In this document: piece by piece, positions 56,166-64,000 of the stretch
How the letters are laid out: every line of letters starts with the position of its first letter
How positions within the stretch are numbered: the stretch's first letter is position 1
NCBI GenBank assembly: GCA_028551475.1
Contig: CM052360.1
Span: 24,746,682-24,810,681, forward strand
Direction of reading: 5' to 3'
DNA: 64,000 bases
Source: Casuarina equisetifolia
Lineage: Eukaryota > Streptophyta > Magnoliopsida > Fagales > Casuarinaceae
The notes under the pieces: model-generated
Told to the model about the DNA's origin: nothing
Seen by the model: the letters and a program-made list of their open reading frames with translations, nothing else
The model's database searches: none
Made by a program: the position numbers and the translations under genes

Positions 56166-58590
56166 TAAAGTATACCCCTCTATGTTTCTCTTTAAAGAAC
56201 TTACAATTTCTTACTCCAAAAGATAAGGTAGGCAATTTCTTCTGGTATTTGGTTTTCAGTAAAATTGCTACAATTGTCCTCTAATTCAATGGGTTAAAAT
56301 GTTCAAAAATTTAATCCAAAAGCTAACTCATAAATTAAAAAATTATTTTTTTATCCTAAAGGCATATGCTTTAGAAGATTGAAAAAAAAAATCTACCCCT
56401 TTGCACTTCCTTTCCTCTTAGTTTTCTTTTCCTAGTATATATAAAAAAAACATATACCACACATATATCAGTGTCGGACTTGAAACAAAAGTTCTTAGCA
56501 ATGCTTGCTCTCAATTGAGCCAGGTTCTTGTAGACTCATTTTGCACCTTCTTTGATTGGAAGGCTTAAATTTCTTACTCTAGATGCTAAAGAATGCACAA
56601 TTCATTCAGGCTTATTTAGGAAACTGAAGGAGCCAACTTAATACCTTCTAGGTTTGCTTTTCTTCTCTGGAATGCAATGCAATCAGGCTCTTTTTTATAG
56701 GGCTTCATCTATCGTTGCGTCATACCACAATCCACAAAATACAAAAGCAAACGTGATGGGCGTGCCGCCCTTTGGAAGGCTAAGATTAAAAGTGAGCCAA
56801 CACCCATGGTCTCTACTACCCTGCCTTGTAAAAGGGCTTGGGAGTTCTGGTCGTTGCAGTGTGATCATTAACTAGTTTTATCTTTCATTTTTTTTGGGCA
56901 TTACAAAGAATAACCCAATATATATGACCAAGATTATTGGGTTGACCAATAATATTTTAAGCCACTTGATACAAAAGTTTAACCATCCTACTTCATAAAA
57001 ATGATATCGTCATGAAAAGAGAATGATCAGGTAGCCAACATTTCAGCTTATAAGCAATATGCTAGGATGTTTGATGCAAAAGCTTCAATATCCTTGCTGC
57101 AGAAGAAAGATTATTAGAGAAACAGAATGATAGGGGTGGCCGATCTTAAGGAACCCAAACCATGAAAGTTGAACTTGAAGTTGTTGGCCTGTTCCAACTT
57201 GGAAAAGATAGAGTGCATATAGTTTGGATGGCGTGCTTATCGAAGCGGTCTAGATTTTTTTTTTTTCCCTCCTTCCAAATAGCTCTTGCTTTCCTTTATA
57301 GATTTCACAACTCTTAACATACAAATTACTTATTGTATTTCCATTCATCTACATATGAATTTTTCTCCTTTTTTTTTCTTAACAATATATCAACTACAGC
57401 AACCTCTTTGATTATAATAATGAGCCCTTAAGGGTCACATTCATCTCCACACAAAATGTGTTCATGAATCTTCTTATGCAAATAATAAGACTATTGTTCT
57501 TTTTATGTACTTAGTTTATGAGTTTCTTTTTATTTCTAGTTGTTTGTGGTTTTAGAAAAGCTTAACCTCTCAAATGCATTTCTATCTATTAATGTGAGTT
57601 TATTTTGACCAAAACAACTTGCTTTTGTTTCTCGAATTTCATTTTACAACTCTTAACATTATTGATATCATTGAGATTGCAAATGACAACAGTGAGGGAA
57701 AGAAATAGAGCATTGTTCTTCTCTTTGGCAGAACCTGTATTGACCTCTTTCTTCCCTTACACCGTACATGTGTAGCCCTTTATTACTATTTTCGATCGAT
57801 TGATGGCTGTCTTCAAGTTGTTGATTGATCCCATAATTTATGGATTGTTCTTGAACGCATTTCCGGTCGGTGCCCATGGTGTTTGAATCTGATTCGTTCT
57901 TCTCTTGGTACCATAACCAAATGCATCTTAGATTTTCCAAATGCTCCATGTGAGTCGGAATGGCTTTTTATCCATTGAAAAGATGCTCCCATGAATTCAA
58001 AACTATCTCCTCTTTACTATTCAATCGTTTCGCCTTGCTCACTAGATGGTACATTGAGTAGAAAGGTTGCATAGATGTTACTATGCCAATTTATACAAAA
58101 GAGCTTCATTGTAGTAAATTGCTTCAACTTTAGATGCAATTTGATTTAGGATACAAGATAACGGTATAGTTGAAAGTGGTAGATTTTTTTATAATGTGGA
58201 AGGTGTATAAGAAAAGGAAAATCATAATAAGGCCTTAGAGAAATCTTATAAAGAATTTTATTCAATCTAGAAAACATGTAAATTTCTCTATGCATTTATA
58301 CATAAAAATACATAATAAAATAGGTGACTTACAAACCTCCAATAATACAAATATCTAAATCTATGAGTTTATTTTTCAACAATCCTCCTCAAATTTAATA
58401 TTTCGTACAAACAAAATATTAAGTTTGTAAGATATACCTTAGTGGATCAAACCCCAATTTGATTGGCTGAACTTAAAATCTTTAATGATTGTTGGGTTTA
58501 GCGGCCCGTATGTAAGCTCTATATTACTAAACTCATAGATACGAAAACTTGGATCCAAAAAGTCCCAGAAGTTGGACCTATAAGTTTCCT
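56160..58590. repeat. About 2.4-kb repeat, copy R2
   Basis: Tandem with R3 and homologous to R1. It starts in the last codons of the PGG relic (CTTGGACTATAAAGTAT) and ends near AGTCCCAGAAGTTGGAC. It contains the same ordered landmarks as R1: ACCACAATCC..AAAACAAA-type block near 56728, GGCCGATCTTAAGGA near 57139, CAATCCTCCTCAAATTTAATA near 58380. Confidence 0.78.
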
Positions 58591-60647
58591 TCTAATCGTT
58601 ATACTTGGACTATAAAATATTACCCTCTGTGTGTCTCTTTAAAGAACTTACAAGTTCTTATTCCAGAAGATAAGGCAGGCAATTCCTTCTAGTATTTGGT
58701 TTTCAATATAATTGCTACAATAATCCTTGAGTTCAGTGGGCTAAAATTTTAAAAAATCTAATATAAAAGCTAACTCAAAAATTAAAAAGCTTATTTATTT
58801 ATTTATTTATTTATTTTTATTTTTTATCCTAGAGGCAAATGCTCTAGAAGGTTGGAAAAGAAAACAACCAAAATCTAACCCTTTGGACTTCCTTTCCTTT
58901 TATATATAAACACACATACCACACATATATATAGTATCAAACTCGAAACCAAAAGGTTCTTAGTAATACTTGCTCTCAATTGAGCCATGCTCTTGTTGAC
59001 TCCTTTTGCACTTCCTTTGATTGGAAGGCTTAATTTTTTTACTTTGGACACTAAAGAATGAGCAATCCATTCAAGCTTGTTTAAGAAGTCAAAGGAGTGA
59101 ACTTAATACCTTGTAGAGTTGCTTTTCTTCTCTTGAATGCAATGCAATTAGATTCTTTTCTTTTAGGGCTTCATCTATCGTTGCTCCATACCACAATCCA
59201 CAAAACACAAAAGCAAATGTGACGGAAGTGCCGCCCTTTGGAAGTCTAAGATTAAAAGTGAGACAACACCCATAGTCTCTACTATTCTGCCTTGTAAAAG
59301 GACTTGGGAGTTTTGGACATTGCAGTGTGATCATTAACTGTTTTTATCTTTTATTTTTTTGGGGCATTACAAAGAATAAGCCAATATGTACGACCAAGAT
59401 TGTTGGGTTGACCAATAATATTTTAAGCCATTTAATACAAAAGTTTAACTATCCTACTTCATAAAAATGATATCGTCATGAAAAGAGAATGATAAAGTAA
59501 CCAACATTTCAGCTTATAAGCAATATGCTAGGATGTTTGATGCAAAAGCTTCAATATCCTTGCTGCAGAAGAAAGATTATTAGAGAAACAGAATGATAGG
59601 GGTGGCCGATCTTAAGGAACCCAAACCATGAAAGTTGAACTTGAAGTTGTTGGCCTGTTCCAACTTGGAAAAGATAGAGTGCATATAGTTTGGATGGCGT
59701 GCTTATCAAAGTGGTCTAGAATTTTTTTTTTTCCCTTCCAAATAGCTCTTGCTTTCCTTTACACATTTCACAACTCTAACATACAAACTACTTCTTGTAT
59801 TTTCATTCATTTACATATGGATTTTTCTCATATCAACTATAGCAACCACTCCGATCATAATAATGAACCCTTAATGGTCACATTCATCTTTACACCAAAT
59901 GTGTTCATAAATCTTCTTATGCAAATAATAAGACTAATATTGTTCTTTATATGTACTTTGTTATATGAGTTTCTTTTTATTTCTAGTTGTTTGTGGTTTT
60001 AGAAAAAAATTAACCTCTCAAATGCATTTCTATCCAATGATGTGAGTTTATTGTGATCAAAACAACTTGCTTTTGTTTCTCAAATTTCATTTTACAACTC
60101 TCAACATTATTGATATCATTGAGATTACAAATGACAACAATGAACTTGGATACCAAAAGAAATATAATTTGGAGGGAAAGAAATAGAGCATTGTCCTTCT
60201 CTTTGGCAGAACCTGTATTGACCTCTTTCTTCCTTTGTTTGATCCGTACACTTGTAGCCCTTCATTACCTATTTTCGACCGATTGATGGTTGTCTTCAAG
60301 TTGCTGATTGAACCTATAATTTATGGATTGTTCTTGGACGCATTTATGGCCGGTTCCCATGGTGTTTGAATCTGATTCGTTCTTCTCTTGATTCCCTAAC
60401 CAAATGCATCTTAGATTTTCCAAACACTTCATGTGATTCCGAATGGCTTTTAATCCATTCAAAAGATGCTCCCAAGGATTCAAAATTATTTCCAAATATT
60501 CAATCGTTTTGCCTTGCTCACTAGACGTTACATTGAGTAGAAAGGTTGCATGGATGTTACTATGCCAATTTATACTAAAGAGACTCGGTGTAGTAGATTA
60601 CTTCAAATTTGGATGCAATTTGATTTAGGATACAAGAAAACGGTATA
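58591..60647. repeat. About 2.1-kb repeat, copy R3, cut by a Sirevirus-like element
   Basis: Starts with CTTGGACTATAAAATATT like R2, carries the same landmarks (ACCACAATCCACAAAACACAAAAGC near 59190; GGCCGATCTTAAGGA near 59605) and stops at GAAAACGGTATA, where R2 continues as GTTGAAAGTGG (58163). The missing end is therefore displaced by the LTR that starts at 60648. Confidence 0.8.
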
Positions 60648-62278
60648 TGTTAGATCCTATAGCAACCTAAGAGGGGGGGTGAATTAGGTTTCTCTTTAAA
60701 AAATTCACTTCTAATTTATGTTTAATTACTTTTTGCAATTAAATAAAGCATTCAAAGATAATTAAACACAAGAGAGACAAGACACAAGTTTACACGGTGG
60801 TTCGGCCCTTTTTCACCTACTTCCACCCTCTTCTCCTTCAACACAATCGGTTGAAGTCCACTTTACTACAAGGCTAGGAGAAACCTTCTCCTACACTTTC
60901 CAACTCCTCCTCAAGGAGTCAAACAATCCTTACACCAAGGATCACAATTACAATGTGTGTCTCAACACACATCAACACGCCAAAGGTTATCAAACTTATT
61001 ACAAATTTTGAACTAAGCTTCTGTAAGATATGCAATATAAGTTCAAAAGCTTCAAACAACTGCTAGAGACTCAATACAGAGTAAATGGAAAAAAGCCCTA
61101 AATTCGTTCAAACCCTAGCAAAATCTACTTGCAGAAAATCAACTTCAATAATAGAGTATAATGAAGCACAAATTGATTCTCTAGTAAGCAAGTAATGAGC
61201 TTAGAAATTAGTCACCCAATGAAGATTAAAATCGTAGGTTTGGATGAGCTAGGATGAGTAGTATGAGATGCTTCACAACTTGCTTTCTTTGCTTATAATT
61301 TTCAGACCTTTTTTCATGGTGAAGACAAACTTGCTTAAATACCTTCAAAGCAACTAACCTCTCACTTCAAAGAGTCGTTCTGACACTTCTGAGCACCATC
61401 AAATCTTATTCCCGTTGGAGCTCCTTATTTCCCTCTTCACTGTCCATTTTCAAGCTTAAGAGAGACAGAATGTGGGAGAAGAGGTTCTGCCTTTGTTTAT
61501 TTCAAAATCCCGTCCAAAACGGTGCAGTTTTGGTCTCAACTTAAATATCTATAATTCGGGTTCTATGGAGCAAGTTTTGGGTCTCACTCAAATCTTCTTC
61601 AATTCTCTCCAATCTTGAATCAATTCTTCGTGGGTCCTTCATAGATTGATAGAACATCCTTTTCCTTACAAAAGCCCTTTGAAATCGTCTTTAGAAACCT
61701 TCTAATCTGCTTCCAATTTCACTTTTGATCAGTTAGGGCAAAAACTCGATGAGCTTCACCATTTCTTCAAATTTGATCCTCTCTGAGCAGTGGGTCTTTG
61801 ATTTTTCTTCACAAAAATCTTCTCCTCTTCATTATTTTTCCAACGAGCTATCATGCGCCTTGATCGAAGGTGAAACGGGTGGCCAAATCTACCGGCAAAG
61901 TCACAGCGTCATCGCGGGTCGAATTCTGGGTCGCGGGTCGCGCATTCTGGACTGGGTCGCGCACTGGGTCACGTTCTGGGCCTGAGTCACATTCTCTGGA
62001 CTGGGTCAAACCTCTCTGGACTGGGTCAGACTTTTCTGGATTGGGTCAGACTTTGCACTGGGCTCATTCTAACCCAATTTCCTACATACAATTTCAGCAT
62101 TAATTTTCTTATAAAACCCATAAATAATCAAATATTAATATAATATTTTCATATTATAATTCTATTTAATTATCAATATATTCCAACAAAATGTTATAAT
62201 ATTATCATATTATAATATCCATTTTTCTTATCATCAAAATGTTTATATATTCTAATATCATTAAAATATATTCCAACA
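60648..62278 (-). repeat. 3' LTR of the Sirevirus-like element
   Basis: 1631 bp, TGTTAGATCC...TTCCAACA. The start TGTTAGATCCTATAGCAACC with a G-run and the ACACGGTGGTTCGGCCC block are widespread in long copia LTRs. A CTGGACTGGGTC minisatellite lies at 61945-62060. The partner LTR is outside the window, so age cannot be estimated. Confidence 0.82.
61905..62060. repeat. Minisatellite inside the Sirevirus-like LTR
   Basis: At least six imperfect copies of CT(G/C)TGGACTGGGTC(A/G), with GGGTCGCG variants at the left side. GC-rich island in an AT-rich LTR. Confidence 0.75.
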
Positions 62279-63460
62279 TTCTCTCCCTTTTTTATGATGA
62301 TAAAATAAAACATTTTAATGCAATATGAGTTTCCAAATTAGAGCAACAACTCTTCACTTTTCAAGTTTCCAAAATAAATATGATCATTTGTTGGACAACT
62401 TTAAGCGTATATATTGATGCATAAATTAATCCAAATTCAACACACATTAATATAATCCATAAGAAATATATTCCCTAGAACAAGTTATATATTTCTTCCC
62501 TTATAACAAGTTCACAGTGCATATGACCAATATAATCAATATATATTTCTCCCAAGGTGCATATGACTAATATTTTCCAAATTCTCCCCTTATAACAAGT
62601 TCAAAGTATATTAAATATATATGATCAATGTAGCATCATAACATATATTTCTCCCCTTTTTTGTTTTATCAACACCAAAAGCATCAAAACATGGACTATA
62701 ACCAAAATAAGCAAACATTTATCTACACCAAAATCATAAGAATTATGGTATGTGGTTATCTCCAAGAGCTCATAGCTCCCCCTCAAGGATAGCTTTCTTG
62801 CAAAGTAAGACAACCAACCACATAACAAAGGGTTATGGTGAGATAAATTTTCTGCATGATAATATCTCCCCTATAGATATATAATGAGAGCATACGGGCT
62901 CAATACATACCATGTTCCCTTTCACATTTTCAACATTGTGCAGAAATTTACAGCAAGATATATGATGAACCATTATCATAATATCACCACTATATGATCA
63001 TAATTAAGAGTGCACAATACTATTACATTGACAGAAGTCAAAATTTACAGCAGCACACATAGTTGCAAATTCATATTCATAGTAGGACCATGTCCAAAAT
63101 TTAAATTCCAGCAACATAAGAGAGAAAAGATAGATCTTACAGAGTATGTGTTGTATGCTTAGGCAACCAAAAATTGGAAAGATCATACCAGATTTAATGA
63201 ATCAAGAGCTCCCCCTGAGTAGTAGCGCCTACCATTGTTGTAGAGTGGAGTTTGTAGCAAAGTTTGGAGTTTTGCAACGGAGTTTGGAGTTATGCAGCGG
63301 AATACCAAGTAAACTCCCCCTCAAACTAGGAAGGGCCCCCTCTTGTTACAAGAAAGGGAATGTTGATTGACAATGAAGGCTACTTCAATCATGAGATTGA
63401 TGAAGAGCACATGTATGCCAATACATTAATGTAGTGATGCAGATTTTGCGAAAACTGGAC
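62279..63460 (-). other. 3' non-coding spacer of the Sirevirus-like element
   Basis: No open frame. It holds repeated short words (TATATTTCTCCC, AGTGCATATGACxAATAT near 62515-62570) and several CTCCCCCT words that read as polypurine tracts on the element strand. Confidence 0.65.
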
Positions 63461-63934
63461 TCATAAGTCATCTACATTACACATTCCTAACTCTCTTCTT
63501 AGATAACAAAACCTTTCTTTGTTTAGAGGTTTAGTAAAAATGTCAGCAAGTTGGTGAAGAGTGCTAACATATTCTATGGTGACATTTCCTTTAAAGGCAT
63601 GATCCCTTATGAAGTGATGTCTAATCTCGATGTGTTTAGTGCAAGAGTGCTGAACAGGATTTTTTGTGAGGTTAATAGCACTTGTGTTATCACACTTCAA
63701 AGGTATAGAACTTTGAAATGAATTAAAATCAGCAAGTTGATTTTTCATCCAAAGAACTTGTGCACAGCAACTACCCAAAGCAATATATTCAGCTTCGGTA
63801 GTAGAGATAGCAACACTTTGTTGCTTCTTAGAGAACCATGAAACTAACATATTTCCTAGAAATTGACATGTTCCACTAGTATTCTTACGATCAGTTTTGC
63901 AACCAGCATAATCTGCATCATTATATGCATGCAA
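63461..63934 (-). pseudogene. RNase H region of the Sirevirus-like element
   Basis: Copia RNase H with NDADYAGCKTDRKNTSG, then SWFSKKQQSVAISTTEAEY, LKCDNTSAINLTKNP and YVSTLHQLADIFTKPL near the end. The sequence continues toward reverse transcriptase past 63934 and leaves the window. Part of the element, not a host gene. Confidence 0.9.
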
Positions 63935-64000
63935 ATAAAATGATGACTCTCTAGGATACCATATACCAAGCTTAGGTGTGTGCTTGAGATATCGAAAGAT

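Larger units (their letters stand above)
60648..64000 (-). mobile_element. Sirevirus-like Ty1/copia element, 3' half (fossil, runs off window)
   Basis: Minus-strand element entered from its 3' end: a long LTR (60648-62278), a purine tract just inside it (AAAAAAGGGAGAGAA on the minus strand), a spacer of about 1.2 kb with several more purine-tract-like GAGGGGGAG words (near 62777, 63210 and 63316), then RNase H. The long LTR and the array of repeated purine tracts before it fit the Sirevirus lineage of copia. The visible coding part is open; whether the element is whole cannot be judged from here. Confidence 0.82.

Noticed and set aside
59089-59334. Minus-strand 81-codon frame, with similar frames near 10000-10290
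   Set aside because: Lies in the dispersed R repeats; the frame is not kept in R2 and length varies between copies, so it is a shadow of repeat conservation.

Overview
This is a eudicot plant nuclear genome segment, probably from a woody species. It is AT-rich and intron-bearing. It carries plant-only families: DC1 (divergent C1) cysteine/histidine-rich proteins, a seven-exon sesquiterpene-synthase relic of the TPS-a type, a plastid-type NFU scaffold gene and an ankyrin/PGG protein tail. It also holds Ty1/copia retrotransposons and a LINE. Most of the window is decayed or duplicated sequence. The only long open host genes are two DC1 genes, at 134-2029 and 18832-22362.

Layout. 0-3.3 kb: a DC1 gene, probably cut at its 5' side, followed by a flank that ends in the tail of an NFU gene in convergent orientation. 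3.3-9.7 kb: a chimeric locus (copia gag-derived exon plus an acidic/tyrosine-rich exon) interrupted by copia element 1 (4060-9074, 5-bp target duplication). 9.8-16.3 kb: dispersed and tandem non-coding repeats. 18.3-22.4 kb: a large DC1 gene with four N-terminal repeat units. 23.2-29.8 kb: a second DC1-fragment/flank/NFU block, colinear with the first, here with recognisable NFU exons but one frameshift. 29.8-30.7 kb: an unrecognised acidic coding relic. 31.7-38.7 kb: a paralogue of the chimeric locus, interrupted by copia element 2 (33151-38545). 39-43.3 kb: further copies of the dispersed repeats, an LTR-like segment and a 5'-truncated LINE. 45.0-48.3 kb: the terpene-synthase pseudogene with an intact-looking TATA box. 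49.0-50.8 kb: a tRNA-like relic and scrambled NFU and DC1 remnants. 51.3-52.4 kb: a satellite-like array with higher-order (A-B-C) structure. 55.4-56.2 kb: an ankyrin/PGG gene tail. 56.2-60.6 kb: two tandem copies of a roughly 2-kb repeat that also occurs at 9.8-11.9 kb. 60.6-64.0 kb: the 3' half of a minus-strand Sirevirus-like copia element that runs off the window.

Working interpretation: this is a tandemly duplicated DC1/NFU/chimeric-exon cluster. It grew by segmental duplication and then lost function through small lesions and retrotransposon insertions. The two DC1 genes are the likeliest functional products. The chimeric gag-knuckle plus Tyr/Glu-repeat locus, present in at least two copies each hit by its own copia insertion, is the least conventional feature.
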